Translations under genes and position numbers: made by a program | Source: Pontibacter coccineus | Lineage (GTDB): Bacteria > Bacteroidota > Bacteroidia > Cytophagales > Hymenobacteraceae | NCBI RefSeq assembly: GCF_030546575.1 | Contig: NZ_JAUOTN010000006.1 | Location: 1 to 64,000 of the forward strand | DNA length: 64,000 nt | Direction: 5' to 3' | Shown: piece after piece, positions 56,334 through 63,445 of the stretch | Layout: the number at the start of each line of letters is the position of its first letter | Position numbering within the stretch: the first letter of the stretch is position 1 | The notes under the pieces: generated by a model | What the model was told of the DNA's origin: nothing | What the model saw: only the letters and a program-made list of their open reading frames with translations | The model's database searches: none

Positions 56334-56615
56334 ATGAAAAGATTAATTTTAGCGCTGGCCCTGGCAGGATTTGCTGGTGCCGGAGTAGCCACCCCAGCCT
56401 TCGCCTGCGAAGGCGGCAAATGCAAGATGGAACATGCCAGCAAAGACGGCAAAACCAAGAAGGCTAAAAAAGGGGAGAAGGCCGAGTCCTGCCACATGAT
56501 GGCAGAAACTTCTACACCAAAAGATGGTAAAGCAACTGCTTCGACCTCAGAAAAGTCGTGTTGCGCCAAGAAAGACGCGCCTAAAACTGAAGCTGCCAAA
56601 GAGACAAAGAATTAG
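56334..56615 (+). CDS. small exported Cys/Met/His-rich, lysine-rich protein
   Basis: A 93-residue protein. The signal peptide MKRLILALALAGFAGAGVATPAFA is cleaved before CEGGKCKMEH. The mature 69 residues are almost all Lys, Ala, Ser, Thr and Glu, with Cys in CEGGKC, ESCHMM and KSCC. This arrangement resembles metal-binding proteins in the periplasm (Cu, Ni or Zn), but no family was recognised. The start at 56334 gives a normal signal peptide. The gene is alone. Confidence 0.75.
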   Translation: MKRLILALALAGFAGAGVATPAFACEGGKCKMEHASKDGKTKKAKKGEKAESCHMMAETSTPKDGKATASTSEKSCCAKKDAPKTEAAKETKN

Positions 56616-56706
56616 CGCTAGGCTTGGTGTAGGTTTAGAAGAGGACTTGCTGCTATTTCAGTAAGTCCTCTTTTCATTTTTAGGTATAGCTTGTGCACGA
56701 TTCGGA

Positions 56707-56720
56707 CAGGTCGCGACCTG
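56707..56720. repeat. palindrome CAGGTCGCGACCTG, copy 2
   Basis: A perfect 14-base palindrome with the same core as the copy at 15203-15214, again in an intergenic region after a plus-strand gene. Confidence 0.75.
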
Positions 56721-56823
56721 CCCCTACAGACGAATACGCATTCAGAGGGTTCCGCTACAATTCACTTTGGGATTTAGCGATCTCCAAAAAATGTCTTGGT
56801 GATTTCCTAATCCCGGTTTGAAG

Positions 56824-56910
56824 GTTTTGCAGGTATATCGCGCTCTTTTGGACATCTGTGTCCGAAAGTATGTCTGGCGGGTATATCCTTGTCCCCAATA
56901 CCTGCAAAAC
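56824..56910. repeat. nested inverted repeat, possible small RNA or MITE-like element
   Basis: The outer arms are GTTTTGCAGGTAT (56824-56836) and its exact reverse complement (56898-56910), 61 bases apart. Inside is a second stem, CTTTTGGACA (56845-56854) pairing with TGTCCGAAAG (56859-56868) around a TCTG loop. All ten inner pairs form, one of them G-U. Confidence 0.6.
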
Positions 56911-57087
56911 TTGATAAGCATACTGGGATGTGGATATCCCCGGCAGTAAGGGTAAGGGCCAACGATAAAGCTTTCAGACATGGATGTACGAAAGAGCAAT
57001 GAGACATTCGAAAAAGCGGCCAGAGTCCGCACAATAGCTCACACTCGCGGGACGTGAGCGAGGGCGGTGCTCACCTGTCTAACGCAA

Positions 57088-58467
57088 CTACTTCACCAAC
57101 CCAACTCTAAACTTCCTGCCTTTGATCTTTCCGGTTGTTAACGCCTCTACAATTTCACCTGCACGCTCTGCAGGTATAGCCACATAGCTGGCTTTGTCCT
57201 GCACCTCAATGCGGCCGATCTGGTCAGCTTTTAATCCGGCGGCAGCGATCAAAGCGCCCACAATATCGCGTGGACTCAGTTTATCCTTACGACCGGCGTT
57301 GATGTGGAGTGTAGCAAAGGCTTCGGTGGATTCGGGCTCAGCTTTCTCAACCCGCGCAGCCAGTTCATTTGTGTTCAGCCATTCATCCATACGCACCAGG
57401 CCCCAGTCACGGAGAGTTTTTTCGTCACGGATAGTGGCGAAGGTATAGACCTCACCGCTTCGTCCGGCACGACCGGTGCGGCCGCTGCGGTGCAGGTAGG
57501 CAGCTTCGTCGTCTGGCAGTTCGTAGTGAATGATGTTTTTGAGTGCGGCAATATCGAGTCCGCGGGCAGCCAGGTCCGTAGCGACCAGCACCTGCGTGGT
57601 GCCGTTGCGGAAGAGCGTCATGGCCTTGTCGCGGTCCTGCTGCTCCATGCCGCCATGCAGGGAGCGCGCACCGAAGCCGTGCTTGGCCAGCATAGCCGCA
57701 ACATCATCGGAGGCTCCACGGGTGTTGCAGAAAACGACCGTACCGGCCGGGTTGATGCTTTGCAGGAGGTGGAGCAAAGCCTGTTGCTTATCCGGTTGCG
57801 TGACTTTTATACCTGTGAGCCGCACCTGATCGGGTATAGCGTTGGGCGATACCTGTACGAACTGCGGATTCTTGAGCGATTCTGATATCAGCTGCTTTAC
57901 CTCGTCGGGCATGGTGGCGGAAAACAGTACGGCTTGCCGCTTTTTAGGTATAGCCTCCAGTATCTGGTCTATTTCATCGGCAAACCCCATTTCGAGGAGC
58001 TTATCGGCCTCGTCGAGCACCAACATGCGCACCTGACTGAAGTCGACTGTCTGGCGATAGAGGTGATCAGTCAGGCGGCCGGGCGTGCCTACGAGCACCT
58101 GCGGCGGGAAAGCGAGCGATGCCCGTTCCTGCGAAAAAGAGTGTCCGCCGTAAAAGGCGCTGATCTTGAGGTTATCTATTTTCTGGGCGAGTTGCTTCAG
58201 TTCGTGGCGCACCTGCACGGCCAGTTCGCGGGTGGGCACCAGCACCAGGGCTTGTACCACCTGCTTGTTTGTATCAATCTGCTGCAGTAGCGGCAACCCG
58301 AAGGCTGCTGTTTTTCCGCTGCCCGTCTCGGCCTGCCCGGCCACATCCTGCCCTTTCAGAAGGGGAGGTATAGCAGCAAGCTGAATAGGGGTAGGGGTGT
58401 GAAATTCTAACTCAGCAAGGCGCTCCAACAGCGCAGGGGAGAGTCCCAGTTGATCAAAAGAAGCCAT
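57088..58467 (-). CDS. dbpA: DEAD-box ATP-dependent RNA helicase, DbpA-like
   Basis: A 459-residue RNA helicase. Core motifs are Q motif FHTPTPIQ, I AETGSGKT, Ia PTRELAVQ, II VLDEADKLLEMG, III FSATMP, V ATDLAARGLDI and VI YLHRSGRTGRAGR. The C-terminal domain of about 75 residues (INAGRKDKLSPRDIVGALIAAAGL and VQDKASYVAIPAERAGEIVEAL) is the DbpA/CsdA-type RNA-binding fold that in DbpA recognises hairpin 92 of 23S rRNA. It is probably involved in late 50S ribosome assembly. The start at 58467 (MASFDQLGL) is preferred to upstream in-frame ATGs. Confidence 0.92.
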   Translation of the reverse strand: MASFDQLGLSPALLERLAELEFHTPTPIQLAAIPPLLKGQDVAGQAETGSGKTAAFGLPLLQQIDTNKQVVQALVLVPTRELAVQVRHELKQLAQKIDNLKISAFYGGHSFSQERASLAFPPQVLVGTPGRLTDHLYRQTVDFSQVRMLVLDEADKLLEMGFADEIDQILEAIPKKRQAVLFSATMPDEVKQLISESLKNPQFVQVSPNAIPDQVRLTGIKVTQPDKQQALLHLLQSINPAGTVVFCNTRGASDDVAAMLAKHGFGARSLHGGMEQQDRDKAMTLFRNGTTQVLVATDLAARGLDIAALKNIIHYELPDDEAAYLHRSGRTGRAGRSGEVYTFATIRDEKTLRDWGLVRMDEWLNTNELAARVEKAEPESTEAFATLHINAGRKDKLSPRDIVGALIAAAGLKADQIGRIEVQDKASYVAIPAERAGEIVEALTTGKIKGRKFRVGLVK

Positions 58468-58506
58468 AGGCATGCGTACGTGAAGCGCAAAGGTACGGAT
58501 TCCCAT

Positions 58507-59130
58507 ACATCCCCTCTGCTATTTTTTCAGTGTGAAGGGTTTGGCAGATACCTGTAAACGGGTATAAAAGAGAATTACTAACTATTTGTTCCGGTAATCC
58601 TTTACTCTATACCGTGGTGGTGCAGGCAGATCTGCCAAAAGACCTTGACGTGCTGTTGCGCTTTCTGCTGAGGGCTTTCGATGAAAATAACTTCTTTATA
58701 CCCACCATAATAGGGTGTTGCGTCAACATCTATCCACTCGTTACCTCTCTCAGCAATATGATAGGAGCAGTCTGCGGCGCTGGGCATGTTTGTGGTGGTA
58801 CCCGTTCCGGGCATTTTTGAAATATACTTTGTCTTTCACCCGATCTGTAGCCTTCTTTTAATCTGGGCAAGTAGGGTACACACTCACATTTGAGAAAGTC
58901 TTTCGTTCTGTACGCATCAGGAAATTTAAAACATAATGTGGAATGCTTTTTGAGCCAATTAAAATAACCTGAACATTACTATTGCTGACAGGTTACTTTG
59001 GAGGATTCCCGGCATTAACACGAAAGAGACACGCGTGATTTTTTATGCTGTAGCACATGCAACTCTTTTAAGTTTTGGGGCGTCTTCTCTATAGTCCTGT
59101 CACCCAACGAAAATTTATTTAGCCACCGAT
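58507..59130. other. 624-base region with one doubtful small ORF
   Basis: Between dbpA and the DUF2062 gene. A 70-codon minus-strand frame at 58602-58814 is the only gene-like signal. TAACCTG and CAGGTTA (58955-58985) form a seven-base inverted repeat with an 18-base spacer. The remaining sequence holds no terminator or promoter that I can identify. Confidence 0.5.
58602..58814 (-). CDS. possible small protein or gene remnant
   Basis: A 70-residue frame that starts with ATG. The composition is more protein-like than in nearby frames (SYHIAERGNEWIDVDATPYYGGYKEVIFIESPQQK), and it ends with LHHHGIE then TAA. It contains GGT-ATA for Gly-Ile, as real genes here do. No family, no ribosome binding site and no operon partner were seen, so it may be the remainder of a larger decayed gene. 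Confidence 0.3.
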   Translation of the reverse strand: MPGTGTTTNMPSAADCSYHIAERGNEWIDVDATPYYGGYKEVIFIESPQQKAQQHVKVFWQICLHHHGIE

Positions 59131-59700
59131 TTGTCCGCCTCCATCATTACCGCATTTTTCAAGCGCCGCATCGTACAGCCTGTGCTCAACCTGCTCCGGC
59201 AAGGTATGACGCCACATAAGTTGGCCGTTACCGTTGCGCTCGGCACAGTGGTGGGTATATTGCCTGCGCTGGGTGTCACGACGGTGATGGGAACGGCGTT
59301 GGCCGCCCGCTTCAGACTGAATATCGCTGCCACCGTGTTAGTGAGTTATCTGGTTCACCCACTGCAACTGCTGCTGATCATCCCTTTTATCAAGGCGGGC
59401 ATCTTTATGTTTGGTATGGATGACCTGAAATTGACGTTGGATGAAATGATTGCCATGTTCCAGTTAGACTGGCTCGCTGCCCTCAACAAGCTTTGGATCG
59501 CTAACCTGGCTGCTGTTTCGGCCTGGGCCATACTGGCGCTACCTGTGGGGTTACTGTTATATGCTGCCCTGCTTCCTATTTTAAAGCGGGTACTGCCAAA
59601 GTCTTCACCAGTTGTCGAGACCATACCTGTCACCTCCATACCTGAGATAACACTACCGGTTATACCCATACCTGAAACCGAAGTACAATCTCAGCTCTAA
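59131..59700 (+). CDS. DUF2062 domain-containing membrane protein
   Basis: A 189-residue inner-membrane protein. A short basic N-terminal stretch (FFKRRIVQPVLNLLRQGMTPHKLAVTVALGTVVGILPALGVTT) is the DUF2062 signature. Two or three hydrophobic helices follow (about 30-70, 115-135, 140-155), then a Pro/Ile-rich C-terminal tail (VVETIPVTSIPEITLPVIPIPE). Members are often near glycosyltransferase or outer-membrane genes in other bacteria; here the neighbours give no clue. The start codon is TTG. Confidence 0.86.
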   Translation: MSASIITAFFKRRIVQPVLNLLRQGMTPHKLAVTVALGTVVGILPALGVTTVMGTALAARFRLNIAATVLVSYLVHPLQLLLIIPFIKAGIFMFGMDDLKLTLDEMIAMFQLDWLAALNKLWIANLAAVSAWAILALPVGLLLYAALLPILKRVLPKSSPVVETIPVTSIPEITLPVIPIPETEVQSQL

Positions 59701-59730
59701 GGTATAGCCCTTATACCTGAGGTCAGTAAA

Positions 59731-59775
59731 AAAGAAAGCCAGCTCCTTTACGAAGCTGGCTTTCTTTTTTGTTTT
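59731..59775. terminator. bidirectional terminator between DUF2062 and OmpA genes
   Basis: AAAGAAAGCCAGCT/AGCTGGCTTTCTTT forms a 14-base-pair stem with a short loop, and T runs on both strands. Confidence 0.9.
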
Positions 59776-59783
59776 TAAGCTGA

Positions 59784-60641
59784 TCAGGCTGACTCCAGGA
59801 TCTGGAACAATTCGTCCAGTTTAGGGGTGAGGATGATCTCCGTACGGCGGTTTTTCTGACGGGCCTCTTTTGTTTTGGCATTGTCGAGTGGCACATACAG
59901 GCTGCGTCCGGAAGGTGTTACGCGATCGGGCTGCACGCCGGATTGCGTCAGGATGCGGGTGATCTCGGTGGCGCGGAGCACGCTCAGGTCCCAGTTGTCC
60001 TGCATGCCTACGGTGCCACGGGCGATCGGCACATCATCGGTATGGCCTTCCACTACCACGTTCACATCTTGCTGCTCTTTCAGGACGGCGGCCAGCTTCT
60101 TCAGCGCCTCTACGCCTTTTGGATCCACTTTGGTAGAGCCGGAGTTAAACAGCAATTGCTCTGCCAGCGATACGTATACCTTGCCGTTTCGGATATTCAC
60201 CGTCAAATCTTTGTCATTGAAGCCAAGCAGGGCGTTGCTCACTTTGGAGCGAAGGGCATTCACTGCTTTGTCCTTGTCATCGAGGATGCGCTGCAGTTCG
60301 GCCAATCGCTGCTCGCGGGCTTTAAGGTCGGCGTTCAGCTTGTCGATCTGCGACTTGCTCATGTTCAGGTTATCTCCCAGAGCCTTGCCTTCTTTCAGGG
60401 CCTGCTGCAAACTAGCCTGGTACTCGGCTTTTTGCTTTTCCAGTTCGGCACGTTCCTGCTCCAGCTGGGCTTTTTCTTTTTCCAGGGATGACTTTTGCTG
60501 CTCCAGGTCGGACTTGTCCAGTTCCAGGGCGTTTTTGCGTGTCATCAGGTCATCGTATTTCTTTTTGGAAACAACGCAGGATGAAAGCGAAAGACTCCCG
60601 ATCAAAAGGAACAGGGAAGCTCTGTAGAAATTCTTTTTCAT
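59784..60641 (-). CDS. OmpA family lipoprotein
   Basis: A 285-residue outer-membrane lipoprotein. The lipobox is SLSSC (Cys22). A long coiled coil (about 35-115, rich in Glu, Lys, Leu and Gln) leads to the C-terminal OmpA domain with VNVVVEGHTDDVPIARG, LSVLRATEITRILTQSGV and RQKNRRTEIILTP, which bind peptidoglycan non-covalently. It probably anchors the outer membrane to the wall. Two TPR protein genes are immediately upstream on the same strand. Confidence 0.92.
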   Translation of the reverse strand: MKKNFYRASLFLLIGSLSLSSCVVSKKKYDDLMTRKNALELDKSDLEQQKSSLEKEKAQLEQERAELEKQKAEYQASLQQALKEGKALGDNLNMSKSQIDKLNADLKAREQRLAELQRILDDKDKAVNALRSKVSNALLGFNDKDLTVNIRNGKVYVSLAEQLLFNSGSTKVDPKGVEALKKLAAVLKEQQDVNVVVEGHTDDVPIARGTVGMQDNWDLSVLRATEITRILTQSGVQPDRVTPSGRSLYVPLDNAKTKEARQKNRRTEIILTPKLDELFQILESA

Positions 60642-60684
60642 ATCAATCGTTAAGGTTGGATGGTACGTAAGTGTTGTCCTTTGT

Positions 60685-61404
60685 TTAGTTAGCTGGTGCG
60701 GCAGCTTCGGTTTCGAGGCGGAACAAGCCTTTGGGGTCGGGCATCTGGGTCATTAGATCTGACAGGAAATTATAATCCAGTGACATGATGTTAAGGTCAC
60801 GCCCGCGGTGCAGGTATTCCCAGGCTTCGGCGTATTTCTTGTTGTGGAAGTTGACCTGCGCTAGATTAGCCAGGGCAAAGGCATTATTCGGATCTGCCTT
60901 TATGGAGCGGTCCAGAAACGCAGCAGCCTGCTTCAGGTTCTTCTTCTTTTTGTCTGAAATATACTGCTGCAGATAAGCAGAGCCCATGTCAGACAGGAGC
61001 AATGAATTATTCGGCTGGTATTTCAGCGCGCGGTCAAACATACCAATTGCATCGCCAACTTTTCCTCTGTTGTACTCCGCCACCCCGAAAGCCCAGTAGG
61101 TATTGTAGTTATCCGGATTCAGCAGCCAGGCCAGGTTAAAGCGGTACACAGCAGTATCGACCTGCCCTTCCTTCATAAATTCCCAGCCGCGCTCCATAAA
61201 AAAGTTGCTGGCCTCCGTGCGGCTTTCAAAGCTCTTGTCACAGCTGGTCAGGAATTTTTCATCGGCTTTCTGCTCAGCATCTGTTTTAGCTACCTGCCCA
61301 AACATCGGGCGTACTTTAGGGGGCAATTCAGGCTGCTGCTCTTGCGCGAAGGCCATGGAGGCACCCAGTAAAATAGTGGCCGCAGCCAGGAAAATTCTTT
61401 TCAT
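60685..61404 (-). CDS. exported TPR protein, paralogue 1
   Basis: A 239-residue exported protein with a signal peptide (IFLAAATILLGASMAFAQE). A TPR superhelix lies at about 75-215, with units such as YWAFGVAEYNRGKVGDAIGMFDRALKYQPNN and AFALANLAQVNFHNKKYAEAWEYLHRGRDL. It is clearly related to the next gene in order and motifs (FNLAWLLNPDNYNTYWAFGV versus FGRAWLMDSTNNEVYWGYGL). It is 43 bases from the OmpA gene on the same strand. Confidence 0.88.
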   Translation of the reverse strand: MKRIFLAAATILLGASMAFAQEQQPELPPKVRPMFGQVAKTDAEQKADEKFLTSCDKSFESRTEASNFFMERGWEFMKEGQVDTAVYRFNLAWLLNPDNYNTYWAFGVAEYNRGKVGDAIGMFDRALKYQPNNSLLLSDMGSAYLQQYISDKKKKNLKQAAAFLDRSIKADPNNAFALANLAQVNFHNKKYAEAWEYLHRGRDLNIMSLDYNFLSDLMTQMPDPKGLFRLETEAAAPAN

Positions 61405-61488
61405 GTGATGGTATCAGCTAGGTTTGGTAGTCCTTCCTGGTTTAAATTTACACCACCTGTCTTGAAATAACAAATGCCGTCCTGTCAT

Positions 61489-62202
61489 TTACTGGTATTT
61501 CCCGGCCGGGTCCTGCTGCTTCTCCAGCAGGGCGGCAATGAACGCCGCATCCGCTATACCTTTGTCTTTGCTGATGCTCTTGTGCAGATAACCCCACGCC
61601 TTGCCGTATTCCTGCAGGTAATAATGACTGATGGCCAGCTTGTAATGGGCGTCAGCCGCGTCGGGGGAGTAGCGCACGGCGCTTTCGAGGAGTTTGCGGC
61701 TCTGCTTCAGGTCTTCTGGGTTGCTTTCGGCATAGAATCGCCCGAGGTGACTGGTGGCCAGGTCTGTGAGCAGCCGCGGGTTGTGCTGGTCTTTCTCCAG
61801 CGCATGGTAGAGCACGAAGAGCGCCTTGTCGAATGATTTTTGTTGTCCGTAAACCAGTCCGTAGCCCCAGTATACCTCATTGTTGGTGCTATCCATCAGC
61901 CAGGCCCGCCCGAAGAGAAGGCTCGCAGAGTCTGGTTTCTGTTCGTTGAAAGTGCGTTTTGCCTGAAGGACATAATAGGCTGAGGCCGCTTTCCGGCTCT
62001 TAAAGCGTTTTGCATCCCTGTCCAGCAGTCGCTTTTGCTGCTGCTTTTCCTGTGGGGTAAGTGCTTTTTTGACTGGAATGACATCGGCCATGGTGAGTTC
62101 TGGTCTGGGAGACTGCCTGTTTTCGGTGATGGCGTTTTGGGAAGTACAGGCGGCCATCGTGCCTGCCAGCATAAATCCAAAAGCGAGAAGGGGACTTCGC
62201 AT
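61489..62202 (-). CDS. TPR lipoprotein, paralogue 2
   Basis: A 237-residue protein with a lipobox (AGTMAAC, Cys19) and a TPR region at about 85-225 (FGRAWLMDSTNNEVYWGYGLVYGQQKSFDKALFVLYHALEKD and DAHYKLAISHYYLQEYGKAWGYLHKSI). It is a paralogue of the preceding gene product and probably arose by tandem duplication. One copy has a lipid anchor and the other is released into the periplasm. Both may assist the OmpA-family lipoprotein, which is inferred from order only. Confidence 0.88.
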   Translation of the reverse strand: MRSPLLAFGFMLAGTMAACTSQNAITENRQSPRPELTMADVIPVKKALTPQEKQQQKRLLDRDAKRFKSRKAASAYYVLQAKRTFNEQKPDSASLLFGRAWLMDSTNNEVYWGYGLVYGQQKSFDKALFVLYHALEKDQHNPRLLTDLATSHLGRFYAESNPEDLKQSRKLLESAVRYSPDAADAHYKLAISHYYLQEYGKAWGYLHKSISKDKGIADAAFIAALLEKQQDPAGKYQ

Positions 62203-62383
62203 GCGTAAAGTGGGTTGATTCTCGCTTCAAACGAGGCGATCCCTGAAATAGTGCCTCCTTCCGGTCAACCAACTGATATTGGTCTTATTGTCCATTTTCA
62301 CACAGGTATAGCCCTACTTAATTTCGTTTTGTTGGTGTTTAGCCCAGGGGCCGGATAGGTATAGCCAGAAAATTATTTGCAAC

Positions 62384-62404
62384 TTGTCGGATATTTTACG
62401 ACAA
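62384..62404 (+). promoter_or_regulatory. candidate operator of the RES-Xre module
   Basis: TTGTCG-N9-CGACAA is a perfect 21-base inverted repeat ending six bases before the -7 box. It overlaps the -33 region, where repressor binding would block RNA polymerase. Xre-type antitoxins usually autoregulate in this way. Confidence 0.55.
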
Positions 62405-62410
62405 TGTTCG

Positions 62411-62418
62411 TATATTTG
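62411..62418 (+). promoter_or_regulatory. Bacteroidota -7 box of the RES-Xre module
   Basis: TATATTTG is an exact TAnnTTTG match and lies only ten bases before the first possible ATG. The transcript would be leaderless or nearly so if the first ATG is used; the next ATG, two codons later, gives a short leader. Confidence 0.5.
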
Positions 62419-62428
62419 AGAAAAGGAA

Positions 62429-62863
62429 ATGTATATGGGAAAGGCATTAAAAATAAACGGCGGAATTAACTTTAGTCTGCTAGACGACAGGGACGTTTTT
62501 ATGCTGATCACAACCGTTCGGGAAGGTATAAAGTACGCTACTTTTCAGAATATCGCAAACAAGATTCCTTTTAGCCTGGGTGAGTGGTCGGAGTTCCTAC
62601 ACCTGTCGGAGCGCACCTTTCAACGCTACAAAAAAGAACAGCGCAAGTTCGACCCCTTGCATTCCGAGAAGATACTCGAGATTACCTTGGTGTATAACAA
62701 GGGGGTAGAGGTATTCGGCGAGAAAGAAGACTTTGACGCCTGGCTGGAGGCCAAAAATGTGGCCCTGGGGGGCATACGCCCCAAAGAACTGCTCGACAGC
62801 ACCTTCGGCATCGGGCTACTGCGCGATGAACTCACCCGCATTGAACACGGCGTGCTGGCATGA
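62429..62863 (+). CDS. Xre-type antitoxin with DUF2384 toxin-binding domain
   Basis: A 144-residue antitoxin of the RES-Xre/MbcTA class. The N-terminal region (about 30-75) is helix-turn-helix-like (LGEWSEFLHLSERTFQRYKKEQ). The C-terminal part (about 85-140) is the Xre/MbcA/ParS toxin-binding domain (EVFGEKEDFDAWLEAKNVALGGIRPKELLDSTFGIGLLRDELTRIEHG). It binds and blocks the RES toxin and represses its own promoter. It overlaps the toxin gene by four bases (ATGA). A start two codons later is possible. Confidence 0.92.
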   Translation: MYMGKALKINGGINFSLLDDRDVFMLITTVREGIKYATFQNIANKIPFSLGEWSEFLHLSERTFQRYKKEQRKFDPLHSEKILEITLVYNKGVEVFGEKEDFDAWLEAKNVALGGIRPKELLDSTFGIGLLRDELTRIEHGVLA

Positions 62864-63321
62864 TCGTATACCGCCTCAGCAGAAAACTGTATTGCAATGA
62901 CCTGTCTGGCAAGGGCGCCGAATTGGCGGGCGGCCGCTGGAACAGCAAAGGCATCGCCGTTCTTTATACCAGCGAATCCATTGCGCTGTGTACCGTGGAG
63001 ATTGCCGTGCACATGCCGCTGGGCATTGTGCCTAAAGATTACTACCTGGTCACTATCGAACTACCGGACGATGCCCCGATCGGAGAGATTCACGAAAAAA
63101 ACCTCGCTTCGTCCTGGAAATCATTTCCGCACAGCAGCGTCACCCAAAAGGTTGGGGACAGCTACGTCAGGGACGGGGCATACCTGATCTTAAAGGTGCC
63201 TTCCGCCACTGTGCAGGGCACGTTCAATTACCTGGTAAACCCGCGCCATCCTGCGTTTCACAAGGTGCGCATCCTCAAAACAGAGCCATTTGTGTTCGAC
63301 AAGCGCCTGTTCATCAAATAA
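62860..63321 (+). CDS. RES-domain toxin (NAD+ phosphorylase type)
   Basis: A 153-residue RES toxin. Family residues are present: YRLSR near the N-terminus (Arg5 or Arg8), GGRWNSKG at 24-31, YTSES at 36-40, and Glu47 in TVEIAVHMP, close to the proposed active-site Arg, Tyr and Glu. Known members degrade NAD+ with phosphate and stop growth when not blocked by the antitoxin. The gene overlaps the antitoxin stop, with the antitoxin upstream, as in MbcTA. It probably acts in the cytoplasm. Confidence 0.93.
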   Translation: MIVYRLSRKLYCNDLSGKGAELAGGRWNSKGIAVLYTSESIALCTVEIAVHMPLGIVPKDYYLVTIELPDDAPIGEIHEKNLASSWKSFPHSSVTQKVGDSYVRDGAYLILKVPSATVQGTFNYLVNPRHPAFHKVRILKTEPFVFDKRLFIK

Positions 63322-63445
63322 TTCCTCCGTGTAACGCCACCTTGCCTGGCTGCAATGGATCAAGTGCAGTTCTTGACCTGACTCTTAACAGTAATTTAAA
63401 ACCAGCAGGCTGGCAGCTACGCCGCTTTTGCCGTATCTTCGCCGC

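Larger units (their letters stand above)
56616..57087. other. 472-base intergenic region with repeats
   Basis: No gene is supported; minus-strand frames here lack protein-like features. The region contains the palindrome at 56707-56720 and the nested inverted repeats at 56824-56910. It also has a GCTCAC/GTGAGC pair near 57038-57059 and repeated GTAAGGGTAAGGG near 56944. Confidence 0.6.

Noticed and set aside
56742..57032. A minus-strand frame of about 96 codons in the gap before dbpA
   Set aside because: It overlaps the nested inverted repeats, has many Arg, Tyr and Cys residues in no regular pattern, and shows no family signature or start context.
62384..63321. A novel defence island around the RES-Xre genes
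   Set aside because: No nucleases, integrases or other defence genes flank the module. The neighbours are ordinary envelope and secreted-enzyme genes.
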